A program made the position numbers and the translations under genes. 64,000 nucleotides of DNA, taken from Gautieria morchelliformis (taxonomy: Eukaryota > Basidiomycota > Agaricomycetes > Gomphales > Gomphaceae). The stretch covers positions 1 through 64,000 of the forward strand of contig WHVA01000158.1 in NCBI GenBank assembly GCA_015179125.1, read 5' to 3'. Shown piece after piece: positions 54,090-64,000 of this stretch. Numbering within the stretch: position 1 is the stretch's first letter; each line of letters opens with the position of its first letter. The notes under the pieces are model-generated. The model saw nothing but the letters and a program-made list of their open reading frames with translations. It did no database searches and was not told where the DNA came from.

Positions 54090-54983
54090 TCATCTGTGCC
54101 AGGTCTCAAGGTCGGGAGCAGCACACACAATATTGGCCGATTCAGCCATAGCCTTGGGATTACCAGATATGTAATAGAGGTCTGTACCAATTTTAGCACC
54201 TTCTGCCATAATTTTGCCTTTTCGGGTTTTGATAGAAACGCGGCCGTCACCGAAAGCAGCAAACAGGCCATCGTCGTCTAGGCGCACGATCGATATCAAG
54301 CGCAGCGTAGCCTCAGGGATGTAAAGGGCATTGTGGAGCGTCAATCTTCTCCCCTTTCTGCAGTGCACACGAATGATGCCGCTACCGATCACAGCTATAT
54401 ATTGACCACCAACACCACGTATCCTTCGGTTGATGGAGACAAAGTTTGAGAAATTGGACCGTATGGGAGATACGTGTGCGGTACAGCCAGAGTCAGCGCA
54501 CCAGGGTGAGAGCTCAGTGATGAGGTGAGCACTATCATAAGGGAATTTGTTGACATTCTGGATATGCAGGGGATTGGGAGCGGAGTCAGTTGGATCCTCT
54601 ATGGCAGCACAGGAGTAATAGCCTTCATTCAGATGGGATTCATCAGCGAGAGCACCATTGACATCAATAGCAAGGTTTGCAGTCGCAGAATTGGAATCAG
54701 ATGAGTCAGCAGCCACGTTCAATTTCTCAACCTTCTTCTTCTTGCCACCATTGGACTTCTTTTTCTGAGCCTCCTTGAACCAGTCTGGAGCCTGGTCTTC
54801 TGCGCCTCCACCCTTCTTCCAGCAGCGCTCAAAGGGGTGATTCTTCCCACAGTTTGTGCATTTCACTCTGTCCCGACGATCAGGTTTAGCAACATTCACC
54901 TTCTCGAGGTGAGTCTTTTCACGCGTGCCAGGTTTATCGTCTCGATAACATCCTTTTTTCTGGGGGGGGGTCCTCGCGCTCAA
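54090..54983 (-). pseudogene. Copia zinc knuckle, protease and pre-integrase start
   Basis: The minus-strand frame of 297 residues has CTNCGKNHPFERCW (zinc knuckle), then an acidic linker, then WCADSGCTAHVSP, the copia aspartic protease active site (usual DSGAxxH), and YIPEATLRLISIVRL. It ends with LETWHR, the start of the gag-pre-integrase motif, just before 54090. Integrase, reverse transcriptase and RNase H are absent. The catalytic Asp-Ser-Gly is intact. The junction with non-cognate LTR sequence at 54034 shows truncation. Confidence 0.8.
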
Positions 54984-55010
54984 GAAGGCAGCCAGGAGGT
55001 GTTTTCGAAC

Positions 55011-55502
55011 CTAATCAAGCTGAGTGTTCTGTAGCGCATTCATCAAGACAAGGATTGTGAATTCAGCCTGAGATAGCGCTTTGCCACATTCGTAGAGCTC
55101 GTAAATGAAATCCTCGATCTCCGAGATGGTTCGGGGAGTGCTGTTGAGGTCAGAGAACTTGGCAGACATGGCAAAGTTGATTGCGTTGATTTTCATGATC
55201 ATGCCACCTTGGTGAGCTTCGGCTTTCAGTCTGTCCCAAGCTTCTTTTGCAGTCAGGGTGGGATCAAGAAGGCGGTGAAAGGCATTGTCAACGTGTTTTC
55301 CGAGCATGCCGACAATATGAACATTGATTTGTCTCCACTCGGACAGTTTCTTCGCATCGGTTGGCACATCGACGGTTCCATCAATGAAGCCCATAAAGCT
55401 GGATTCCATGAATGCAAATTCCATGTCCCTCAACCACTGCAGCCAGGTACCCTCTTTCAGCTTCTCGACGTCCTTGCTTCTGACATTGTACTCAAGGACC
55501 AT
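55011..55502 (-). CDS. Copia Gag (UBN2-type) N-terminal part
   Basis: The minus-strand frame from MVLEYNVRSKDVEKLKEGTW shows the gag_UBN2 pattern: WLRDMEFAFMESSFMGFIDG, WRQINVHIVGMLGKHVDNAF, TAKEAWDRLKAEAHQGGM and ISEIEDFIYELYECGKALSQ. The frame is open further upstream, but 55502 is the first methionine in good alignment with copia gag. A G-homopolymer near 54962 probably caused the frameshift separating it from the zinc-knuckle frame. Confidence 0.8.
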   Translation of the reverse strand: MVLEYNVRSKDVEKLKEGTWLQWLRDMEFAFMESSFMGFIDGTVDVPTDAKKLSEWRQINVHIVGMLGKHVDNAFHRLLDPTLTAKEAWDRLKAEAHQGGMIMKINAINFAMSAKFSDLNSTPRTISEIEDFIYELYECGKALSQAEFTILVLMNALQNTQLD

Positions 55503-55721
55503 TGTGATAGCACGAGGGTGGTAGCGTGGGGGATTAGAGTGGATATATGCGTCAAAAAAAGGTCTCGATACGAATCGAAGAAGCGACACGTAGGCAAGTG
55601 TGATCTTCCAAGCGTAGTAGTGATTGACTAAAGCGAGGACGGAAGGCCCATAACCTATCGGAATCTGTACCGACTGGTTAGATCTAGGTACAGGTGTATC
55701 AATACATATGAAAAGCGGCAA

Positions 55722-56432
55722 CTAGGTGAGATCACATTACCTCAGTCTCACAGATGATTGTGATAGACTGAGGAAAAGGATGTGAACTCCGACATGCGTC
55801 TCAAGTACCATGCCAGCGGAGTTTGGTACGCATATAGGTCACGCTTGAACTCCAACAAAATTATAGCAATAAATAGCAATATTTACCATTGAGAGAAGCT
55901 GATTCTAATAAATATCAAAACATGATAGCAAGACACATACCAGATGCAGCAATATCAGACAGGCAAGGTGGGAGGCATTGAGAGAGGGGGCTGAAAAGAA
56001 GACAAAAAGAGGATAAAAAAGCGAAAATTATTGGAGGAAATGATAGATATGATAGGAAAAAACACACCAGAGTCAGTAATGACAATCAAGAAAGGTGGGA
56101 GGCAATGAGAGGAGCAGCCTAGGGTGAAAAGAAGTCAAAAGAGGATAAAAAAGCGAAAATATTAACAATATTTACCTGAGGGGACTGTAGAGAGACAGAG
56201 AGCCCCAGTAACAGACACAGAAAGAGCCACACACAGAGAGAGCCAGAGACAGAGACAGCCAGCAACAGACAGAGAGCCAGCAGCATAGACAGAGAGCCAG
56301 CAGCAGACAGACAGATCCAGCAGGCACAGAGACAGTGGGCAGGAGAGCCAGAGGTTTCCAGTTGAACCAGAGGAAATGGCAGCAGGAGGGTTGAGGGAAG
56401 GTGGGTGGGTGGGTGCAGCAGCGTTGGACGGG
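55722..56432 (+). repeat. Copia leader region with a direct repeat and purine-rich microsatellite
   Basis: CAAGAAAGGTGGGAGGCAAT-type and GAGGATAAAAAAGCGAAAAT blocks occur at 55938-56030 and 56068-56162, about 130 bp apart. At 56190-56350 an imperfect GAGACAGAGAGCCAGCAGCA repeat follows. An imperfect hairpin spans 55740-55775 (CCTCAGTCTCACA and TGTGATAGACTGAGG). No LTR of the copia element was recognised. Confidence 0.6.
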
Positions 56433-57675
56433 TGTCATGACCCGTCTATTTTGTATACCCAGTAACCTCGACACCCCACTTTATGTTCCCCCTGTTCGCT
56501 CCTTGCCGAATGCGCCGAACGTGTATTCCTTTTCGCATCATTTGCATGTAGCAGCGCTACCTGTGCTCAATCAACACCTTCTCCCCGACTCGATTTTCCA
56601 TCGCGGATCCCTGGCTCAAACCGTGTTGGATGCTCCTCTGATCGAATGGCGCAACTCATTTATTTCCTGTACCCAGTTAGTCCTATTATCCGTTTTCCCA
56701 GTCCTCTATGTTCGCATGGCTTCACCCTCCCCTTGGGCCACGGCTCTTCGATGATCATTCTATTTCGCCCTTCGCCGCATTTCGCCAAACAATCATTCAC
56801 TGCTTGCATCATTCACCAGCAGGCATGCCATCAGAACACAATTGACATCCCCTACCCGGCATGATGGCTCGTCACTGGCTCCATCAGCTTCTCTGCCCAA
56901 CCCCTTTAGGTGTTCATATGAGCAGAATGTGTTCGCGGGACATCCTACCCGTAGGCCATGTGGGATCGATCCAGTAGATGAAGAGTCCCTGCAGGGTAGC
57001 GTATATGCAGGTCCCAAGACATGGTTTCATACATAGGTGCCTTCGCCACCTTTACTCTCCGTCGTTTCATGTTCACCCTCTTCTCTCACTCTATTGTATG
57101 TTTATTCCATCTATTTTGTATCATGACTGCGCACCCCTATCCAACCCTGACTCATGACGGCCTCCTTCCTATTTGCTGATACCTTACGAGCATTCGACAT
57201 AAGTAGTTTACATTCGTATGTATATTCCCCAGTTCAATTATCATATGTCCATCTTGTGCAAACTTGACCTTGCTGTGACTATCGTCTTGAGCCTTCACCT
57301 GTAGATCTCTATCTTCGACCAGAAGAGGACTTAGGCATTACTGGTGAGTTCTCATACTTCATCTTCGTTACCTTAGCCTTCAAACTATTTTCTGTGCTGT
57401 TGGTGAAGGGCTCCGAAGGAGCACCTTCGCCATCGAAGGGATTGTCACTACTTAGACAACCCTTCCATGACACCTTGCACGTTACATCGTCAAGTGCCAC
57501 GGGCTATTTCCCTACGACTGTAGATAGGGCGAGCTCCGTTCGGGAAGCCCTCTTATCTTGTGAACATTTATTGGTTCACCTATTCGCCGAATGGCATACT
57601 TATTGGCACAAGTGATTCGGGCATTCGCTGTGTTCACTAATACACGATATTAACGCCTAAAAACCAATCTTGACA
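56433..57675 (+). repeat. TGTCATGA-family LTR
   Basis: Begins TGTCATGACCCG, ends CCAATCTTGACA; 1,243 bp. The flanks ACGGG and ATGTG do not match, so it is not a simple solo LTR. Confidence 0.85.
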
Positions 57676-57945
57676 ATGTGAACTGGTCACGTGACCAGGG
57701 GCGCTCACTGCACCGCTCGTGTTGCGAGTCAGTAGAAAGTTGGATGCATGGTTTGTTTGCGTCTTAGTAGGATTATGTCAGGATTACATAAAATACCCAC
57801 AACCACCCACACCTCATGCTTTATACTATTGACTAGGTGGGTACCTGCACTTCGTGTGGGGGTGTAGGTCAAACACCTCGGTAAGGTGAAATGCATCAGT
57901 AAGGTCAAGTGAATCAGTAAGGTCAAGTGCATTGGGGTAAATAGG

Positions 57946-58309
57946 ATCATGCAAAATATATGCCTGTTCATATAGTATCATGAATCATGTATGCACCCAT
58001 GGAACAGCTGAACATGCAGAGCTCTCTCTTGACCTCTGGGATGGCCCTCCCAGGGACTCTAGACATGAAAGTGGTAATGGTCTTGACTGAATCATCAGAG
58101 ATTTTAAGATTGCACCTATTGTCACAATCCACAGGTTTCAAAGCTTGTGCATTGTGAAATAGATCCAATAGTGATCTTGGGGATCCTGAATTTCGACAAT
58201 GTGGTTATATCAATATGCCAGCTGATCCTCCAGTGACACTCTCACAGAACCAGAAACAATACCAAAATCAGAAATGGGGGAAGACCCAAAGTGCAGTTGG
58301 ATAGCATGT
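57946..58309. other. No recognised gene
   Basis: A short minus-strand frame (57968-58168) has no motif. Confidence 0.3.
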
Positions 58310-58506
58310 CCTCACACATAATGTGTCCTGTGTCCTCACACATAACGTGTCCTCACATATAACGTGTCCCCACATGTAACGTGTCCCCACATGTAGGGTG
58401 TCCCCACAGGCAGTGTGTCCTGTGTCCCCACACGTAACGTGTCCTCACAGGTAGTGTGTCCCCACACGTAACATGCCCCCACACATAACACGTCCTCACA
58501 CATAAC
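58310..58506 (+). repeat. GTGTCCYCACACRTAAC minisatellite
   Basis: About 10 units of 17-19 bp; the array resumes at 59942-59975 after the solo LTR, which therefore inserted into it. Confidence 0.85.
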
Positions 58507-59936
58507 TGTCAAGATTGGTTTTTAGGCATTAATATCGTGTATTAGTGAACACAGCGAATGCCCGAATAACTTGTGCAAATAAGTATGCCGCTCGGCAAAG
58601 AGGGTGAACCAATAAATGTTCAAAAGATAAGAGGGCTGCCCGAATGGAGCTCGCCCTATCTACAGTCGTAGCGAAATAGCCCATGGCACTTGACGATGTA
58701 ATGTGCAAGGTGTCACAGAAAGGTTGTCTAAGTAGCGACAATCCTTTCGCCGGTGAAGGCGCTCCTTCAGAGCCCTTCGGCAACAGCACAGAAAATAGTT
58801 CGAAGGCTAAGGTAACGAAGGTGAAGTATGGAAACTCACCAGTGATACCTAAGTCCTCTTCTGGCCGAAGATAGAAATCTACAGGAGAAGGCTCAAGACG
58901 ATAGTCACAGCGAGGTCAAGTTTTGCACAAGATGGACGTATGATAATTGAACTGGGGAATATACATGCGAATGTAGACTACTTATATCGAATGCTCATAT
59001 GATGCTAGCGAATAGGACAGAGGCCGTCTGGAGTCAGTGTTGGATAGGGGTGTGCGGTCAGGATATATAATAGATGAAATAGACATACAATAGAGTGAAA
59101 AGGGGGGTGCAAACATGAAACGACGGAGAGGACACAGGGCGAAGGCCCCCATGTACGAACACCTTGGGACCTGCATATACACCACCCTGCATGGACTCTT
59201 TGTCTGCTGGGTTGATCCCACACAACCTACGGGTAGGACGTCCGGCGAATGTATCCCGGCCATATGAACACCTAAAGGGGATGGATCGAGAAGGTGATTG
59301 GGCCAGTGATGAACCATCACGCCAGGTAAAGGGTGTCGATCGTGTCTGATGGCATGCCTGCTGGCGAATGATGCAAGCAGCGAATGGTCGTTCAGCGAAT
59401 GTGGCGAAGAGCGAGTGGAACGAACATAGTTGGGGAGTGGTCGGAGGGTATGGCGAACTCAGGTGAAGATTCAAGAGGAATGATGAGAGGAGGAACAGAG
59501 ACAGCGGGGTACACTAGAGGCATATAAAGATTTTCTGGTCTGAAAAGCTGTTCAAAAAACTGTAAAGATATTCCAAAAATTTTTAGTGTTTTTAATGTAA
59601 AAAAACTTTAACAAAATTTTGTGTTTTTGTTAGAATTTGTTGAGCAGTAAAATTGTAAAAAAATTTAAAGTTTTTTGCAGGGTTTTTTATGCCTTTTTAT
59701 AAGTTTCTTTGTGAAAACACAAAGAAACCCATAAAAAACCCTGAGAAAAACTTTGAAATTTTTTTACAATTTTCTTGCTCAACAAATTCTAATAAAAACA
59801 CAAAATTTTATTATAGTTTTTTTTACATAAAAAACACTACAAATATTTGGAAAATCTTTACAGTTTTTTCAACAGTTTTTCAGACAAGAAAAATTTTATA
59901 TGCCTGCAGTGTAAGGGAAATATATGGGTCATGACA
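58507..59936 (-). repeat. Solo LTR with perfect 5-bp TSD, carrying a MITE
   Basis: Begins TGTCAAGATTGG and ends GGGTCATGACA, so it is inverted relative to the other family members. It is flanked by ATAAC on both sides (58502-58506, 59937-59941). A CACTA-type MITE sits inside at 59512-59911. Without it the LTR is about 1,030 bp. Confidence 0.9.
59512..59911. mobile_element. Palindromic CACTA-type MITE, copy 2
   Basis: Ends CACTAGAGGCATATAAAG and TATATGCCTGCAGTG, flanked by TA on each side. It is longer than copy 1 because both halves of the palindrome (AAATTTTGTGTTTTTGTTAG and its complement) are retained, giving an almost perfect hairpin with a TTTGTGAAAACACAAA centre. Confidence 0.8.
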
Positions 59937-59975
59937 ATAACGTGTCCACACACATAATGTGTCCTCACACATATC

Positions 59976-60400
59976 AGGGACATGTATCAGTATCTATTTT
60001 GTGACATATATAAAATAGCAAAAGGAACCACATTTAAGCAGCTGTTGTCATTAATTTTAGCAAAGTCAGGATAATTTATTGATATCTACGTTTTGAAAAA
60101 AATGTCAAAAAAATGTACAGTACATTTAAGCTGAAGCTGGTATTAATTTTAGCAAAGTCAGGATAATTCATTGATATCTGTATTTATTTTTCAAAAAGAA
60201 AAATAAAAAAAAACACACTACATTAAAACAGAAGTTGTTATTAACTTTAGCAAAGTCAGAATAAGTTATTGATGTCTATTTGCGAAAAAATATCAAAAAA
60301 ATGTACAGGATATTTAAGTTGGCTGTTATTAAGGTTAGGAAGTTAGATTTGTTAATGTCTATTTGCGAAAAAATATCAAAAAATGTACAGGATATTCAGC
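59976..60400 (+). repeat. AT-rich tandem repeat, about four units
   Basis: TTTTAGCAAAGTCAGGATAA-type blocks, ATTGATATCT and ATGTACAGKAYATTTAAG recur at about 60055, 60150, 60245 and 60335 with an 85-100 bp period. Confidence 0.75.
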
Positions 60401-60769
60401 AGCCCAGGTGGAACTCACCTTGGGTTCCTAGTGAGGCTGTCGCAGCAAGAAAACCATTGAAGGCCGTAAAGAGCGTAGAAGTGTGAACACAAGATGAAGT
60501 GGTGAACGAAGAAGTTTTCTCATGACAGTGCGTCAACAGTGGAATGACAGTGAATTCGGAAAGGTCCTACATGGTCCAACCCCTCAACTTCCCCAGGGAG
60601 AGCGAGTGGTACCCCCTTTCAGCCTTTCTTTGCGTCGGCTCCCCGTCGTCCCCTCAGGACCACCCTATACAGCCCACCCCATCCTCGCCCCGCACCAACT
60701 GCCGTCTCCCGCGCCCACTTCGCCAGCCCATGCCCCAACTACGAGCATGTCCCCGAACTCAACTACGAT
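60401..60769. other. No recognised gene
   Basis: Proline-rich frames in all directions (60522-61013 and others) are shadows of C-rich sequence. Confidence 0.3.
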
Positions 60770-61127
60770 GCCAGCGCACGCACACTGGAGGCCCAGCATT
60801 CTGCAGCCACGGCTGACTCTGACTCGAGTGCTTGCAAAACAATTGGGTGCTTGCAACCTACAACTTGAAAGCGTCGAAGGACCAGCACCCTATTCCCTGA
60901 ATGATGTTGTTGGGGACACCAGCGAGTGTGAGAGACGTTGCAAACTCCAGAATGAAGGGAATGTCCGCCAACATTGTCACCGTCACCGAGTGTGGAACAC
61001 AGGTGGGAGATGAACCATGCGGAAGTAGGGTGGAACCTGCAGAGGTCAGCCAAAGCTCATGGTGGAAGAGGAAAAGAGAGTCGCGAGAGCGACATGTAGT
61101 GGCGGGGTCAAAAACATATGTCTCCAA
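60770..61127 (-). pseudogene. Tyrosine recombinase C-terminal fragment (Crypton or DIRS-like)
   Basis: Minus strand: RDSLFLFHHELWLTSAGSTL, then a stretch ending ATSLTLAGVPNNIIQGIGCW then SFDAFKL, and in a shifted frame GCKHPIVLQAL. This resembles the end of fungal tyrosine recombinases, where GHSFRIGAAT, GxxxxxIxxxGRW and a catalytic tyrosine in YxRKHP follow each other. Here the HxxR motif is lost, GRW is GCW, and a frameshift falls at the expected nucleophile tyrosine, so it is inactive. Confidence 0.5.
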
Positions 61128-61299
61128 GGGCCATGCCGGCGATGCCGGCCTCTAGACGTCATCGAGTGACGTGACTTCATCACCCATACATGCCTATGGG
61201 TTATTTTTATATTAGGGCCACATGTCCGGCGGACCAGTCCGACGGACCTGTCAGCTGACTATCTCCCAACGGCCAGGTTGCTCTCAAAGCGCTGATAGG

Positions 61300-61327
61300 G
61301 CCAGGGGCTCGCGGCTGCGCCGCTAGT
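61300..61327 (+). other. Helitron-like 3' terminus
   Basis: A GCGGC-TGC-GCCGC hairpin (61311-61323) is followed at once by TAGT, giving CTAG at 61323-61326 and a T after it. Helitrons end in a short GC hairpin plus CTRR and insert between A and T. No matching 5' TC end or RepHel gene is nearby. Confidence 0.35.
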
Positions 61328-61337
61328 GATTACCTGT

Positions 61338-61450
61338 TATGTATCGGGTTTGGGTCTAAAAGGACTGCGGCTTCAACTTATATGTTGTGACCCCAACTAT
61401 CATCCTAAGTATTTTGGAGATTGGAGATCAGAAGTTGGAAGAGGTCAAGT
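61338..61450 (-). repeat. Fragment related to the TGTTACG LTR
   Basis: TGTTATGTATCGGG followed by GGCTTCAACTTATA and CATCCTAAGTATTT matches the minus strand of the right part of 46858-47546. The rest of the LTR is not recognisable. Confidence 0.55.
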
Positions 61451-62504
61451 ATTATAACTGAAGAGGTAAGGGTTCAAGAATTAAGTGAAGTTGGATATCA
61501 GAAATCAAGTTGGAAGACGGAGGTCAGAGAGACAGAGGCCTTGCAAGTACTTGATCGCTTGTTCGCCGTGGTCGGGGAATCTACTAGGGGGAAACTGGGG
61601 AAACTTCGGCACTGGCCTCGGACATCCCATCTTATCAACACATGTCAACGTGGTCTTATCGAGCCCATGTCCATAAACTGAGTCTTGTGAGAGTTTCAAT
61701 CGGCACTCGCTAAAACATATGAAAGCTCATGTTGTTACGATTACGGGTCGGGATCGGTTTGGGGATCGTGTAGGTGGCCGTTCCCGTTCCCGTCCCTCCA
61801 TCCCACCATGACCTGGTGGCTGCATTAAAAGGGCATGAGCCGCTGTATCCAATAAATGGCACGTGATGCCCGGCAATCAGCATGTCTGCACGGCTCGGCA
61901 CGTATGAAGTCACATCTAAGCTTTAGCCTGTAACCCTGTACTGTCTACTGGGACTGTACCTTCCAGCGATAAACTATATTTCGAGAGCATGGCAGGACTG
62001 CACCAGTGTGTTGGGGCTAAGAATAGGAAACAGTGCAAAGGGAGTCACATATTAAAGTTGATTATCTAATTATAGAACAGAGGCATATGTGACTGGGTTT
62101 TATACAAAGAGCTGAGACAACATGTCAGAAGGTAGAGAGGTAAGCAATTCCAGTGCAAGCGAAAGTCACTAGGATACATGGAGTAAGTAACTAATGTGGA
62201 ACAAGAGGAACCACCAGGGGGTGCAGGGTAGAACTAAGACGATGGGCAAAAGAACAAGGGGTGTGTAGGTCTAATTGATAGCAAAACAAATGGAACTTCT
62301 GATGATCCAGACTTGCTGTGCTGACAGTTGAGTACGGAAGGCCGGTGAATAGAGGCATAGGGGGAAGCATGTGAATAGGAAAGAACAAGGGGATCAAAAG
62401 GTCAAAGTGCGGACGTTGTGGAATAGAGTTGGAGGAGGTGTGGAGGTACTGGAGTTGGTCAACCAGTATGGTCATAACATTACCTACCTTGGAATGTGTT
62501 TGAC
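61451..62504. other. No recognised gene
   Basis: Short frames without motif. TTGTTACGATTACGGGTCGG at 61732 resembles the LTR end word TGTTACG but lacks LTR context. Confidence 0.3.
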
Positions 62505-62750
62505 TTATCCCAAGTTTGATTCACCCAATGTGTTTGACCTTGCTGATGCATTTGACCTTACCGATGCGTTTGACTTGCACCCCCACGTGAAGCACGGGTA
62601 TCCACCGAGTCAATAATATAAAGTTGCTGGGAGGGTGGTTGTGGGTGTTTTACATAATAATGTTATCTAATTTGCGGAGTTTGAACGCGAGCGGCGCAGC
62701 GTTCCTGGTCACGTGACCTGTTCGCGTCCAACACTACTGCGTGCGCACCC

Positions 62751-62833
62751 TAGGGCACGGGGGCAAAGTCCGGAGTTTATAACTTTGGGTTAGTCACACA
62801 TTAGTCACACGGTTTATAACGTGTGACTAACCC
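62751..62833 (+). promoter_or_regulatory. Putative hAT end and repeated GTCACAC palindrome before the transposase
   Basis: TAGGGCACGGGGG at 62751 could be the terminal repeat of the hAT element encoding the downstream gene. GGGTTAGTCACAC (62787-62799) is repeated in part at 62801-62810 and inverted at 62821-62833, as subterminal binding sites often are. Confidence 0.35.
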
Positions 62834-62951
62834 CAGTGGCCTTGCAACTGGTGTTTCAAACACAGCTTACATAAGACCGAGAACCCCGGCCTTAGGTATT
62901 TTTAGATATCAATTTACACGTTCAGAAGACGCGTCCTCTTGCCCGCCCACC

Positions 62952-64000
62952 ATGGATCGCGAGTGCTGGGACAGCAAGCTTAGACGGCTTGATCTGTACC
63001 TTCGCAAGTTGCCTTCATCTCTTGCCATCGCTGAGTCTTCCTCTCGTTATAATTTCACACAGTTTGCTCTAGACCCCGACTGGGTAGAAGCGATAGGAAG
63101 TGTCGAAGGAGCGGTGAACCGTGAGCTCGAAGTTAGACTAGGTACACCTGTGAATGGCCCAATAGAGTTTGTGGAACGAGGTCCCCAAGTGGAAGCACTT
63201 GTGGGAATTCTTGATCACTACTCAACGCAGTTTCCGGATGATGTGCTGCTGGCCAAATGGATCGACGATGCATTGGGAGGGGTAATACACACCTACTCGA
63301 AAGCAAACGCACCTGTAAGCATGTAATTTACCAAGTGTTTTGCGATCATTGCGAAAAGTAACGTGTTTGATCCTGTTTTTCAACAGCTTCCTGATTTGAA
63401 TTCTGCTGAAACTAATAATCGAGAAAACTGCCCGTTGTCCACATCACAACCAAATAAGAAGCGGCCCCTTCCATCTCCAGATGCGGCTGAACATACATCT
63501 GCTGCGAAGCGGCAAAAAGCCGGTCGAAAAAAGGTGCAGACTAAGTTAACAAACGTCATCAAAACTGATACAGTGGTACGTGCTACTCCATTATTTAAGT
63601 AAAAGTCCTGACACTTACTTACCGCAGGTTAATCATGACCCAAACGACCTCATGGATGTCGACACCCCTGAATGCCACAGCGGCCGCCCTCGCACAGCTT
63701 TACTTCATGACCTAACGATCTCCTGCAAAACCATTTCAACAGACAAAGCGCGGTACTGTTGTGGAATGACCGGGTGTCTCGAGTCTTGGAGCGGAAAGCG
63801 ACAGGCAGGCCGAATTTATAAGCACATTCTGGATGAATGTCAACATGTCGACGAGGCGATTAAGAAGCAAGTCAGTGATGCGTTTGTTGACCGTACACTG
63901 CAAGCACAGCTTGAAGTTGTGGGAGAGGATAATTCTCTCGAGAAGATGTCAAAGGCCGAGGCAAAGAAGGCGAGGGGCCTCAAGATCAATCAAGCGGTTC
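62952..64000 (+). CDS. hAT transposase, N-terminal part with BED-like zinc finger (runs off window)
   Basis: Exons 62952-63314, 63387-63575 and 63628-64000 join in frame, with introns of 72 and 52 nt (GTAAGC...CAACAG, GTACGT...CCGCAG). The start MDRECWDSKLRRLDLYLRKL is chosen because the frame upstream lacks another good ATG. Residues about 122-185 are a basic nuclear-signal region (KKRPLPSP, KRQKAGRKK). A BED-type finger follows: CCGMTGCLESWSGKRQAGRI then YKHILDEC, with C..C and H..C ligands, then a helical region (AIKKQVSDAFVDRTLQAQLE). The catalytic and dimerisation parts lie beyond 64000. No stops or frameshifts occur in the visible part, so it may be an intact autonomous element. Confidence 0.75.

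Larger units (their letters stand above)
57685..62718. mobile_element. About 5-kb unit bounded by roughly 220-250-bp inverted arms
   Basis: 57685-57945 and about 62505-62718 are inverted copies. The outer ends are the palindrome GGTCACGTGACC with CCAGG inside. The arms share ACCCACAACCACCC, CACTTCGTGTGGGGGTGTA-like and TGACCTTACTGATGCAT words, the last repeated two or three times in each arm. Inside lie a minisatellite, a solo LTR, AT-rich repeats, a tyrosine-recombinase fragment and a Helitron-like end. Whether one element created the whole unit or two copies of a repeat bracket it by chance is open; no target duplication is visible. Confidence 0.55.

Noticed and set aside
56172-56474. Cys/Leu-rich frame LLALCLCCWLSVCCWLSLSL
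   Set aside because: Translation of the purine-rich GAGACAGAGAGCCAGC microsatellite on the opposite strand.
24673-58874. A recurrent small ORF beginning MALDDVTCKVSWKGCLSSDN at five places
   Set aside because: It lies in the LTR of the TGTCATGA family and is antisense to it; its recurrence is due to the LTR being repeated, not to selection that I can demonstrate.
60522-61013. 163-codon plus-strand frame
   Set aside because: No motif; overlaps the minus-strand tyrosine-recombinase similarity, which explains the region better.

Overview
The window looks like a piece of a filamentous basidiomycete (Agaricomycete) nuclear genome, from a repeat-rich, gene-poor and probably heterochromatic region. 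The evidence is short GT-AG introns of about 50-60 nt; Ty3/gypsy elements including a chromodomain chromovirus; a RepHel Helitron; hAT, Tc1/IS630-type and CACTA-type DNA transposons; and fragments of typically fungal genes (TUP1-type WD40, group III hybrid histidine kinase, 45-residue TPR arrays). I found no certain intact single-copy housekeeping gene. Most coding sequence is transposon-derived and most of it is broken.

Layout. 1-4380: two head-to-tail Ty3/gypsy copies on the minus strand (gag, zinc knuckle, protease, LTRs); the second is an integrase/gag deletion chimera. 4381-9130: little recognisable except a very GC-rich stretch (about 5480-6580) followed by exons of an unknown gene. 9130-9572: a TUP1-like WD40 pseudogene. 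10303-11270: a secreted small-protein gene whose exon-intron unit is tandemly triplicated. 11430-21725: a large DNA transposon with long inverted repeats, a nearly intact five-exon DDE transposase and a second divergent gene; two hAT MITEs with perfect 8-bp target duplications and a TA-flanked MITE are inserted in it. 22260-25339: a stack of nested insertions (solo LTR, with a second solo LTR and a CACTA-like MITE inside it). 25500-28740: unknown fragments, an LTR tail and a tRNA-derived SINE-like unit. 29250-32060: a decayed chromovirus.

33281-38075: 12-bp minisatellite arrays and a long-armed foldback. 38121-42283: a decayed Helitron RepHel gene, with a TAATCC-repeat region upstream. 45000-46800: histidine-kinase HAMP/HisKA exons split by a TPR array. 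46858-47546: an LTR. 48003-49730: a cysteine-motif pseudogene. 50251-50725: 13 TGACTCA sites ahead of a TATA box. 51418-57675: three LTRs of one family around a tiny internal region and a copia gag-protease fragment. 57685-62718: a pair of inverted arms enclosing minisatellite, a solo LTR with TSD and a tyrosine-recombinase fragment. 62952-64000: the 5' part of an apparently intact hAT transposase gene that runs off the window.

The most interesting items are the two-gene long-TIR transposon with CACTGA-free but CACGTG-bearing promoters on both genes, the AP-1/Gcn4-site promoter array, the kinase/TPR interleaving, the foldback/minisatellite structure and the well-resolved insertion order in several nests. 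All calls come from reading the sequence; no database search was possible.
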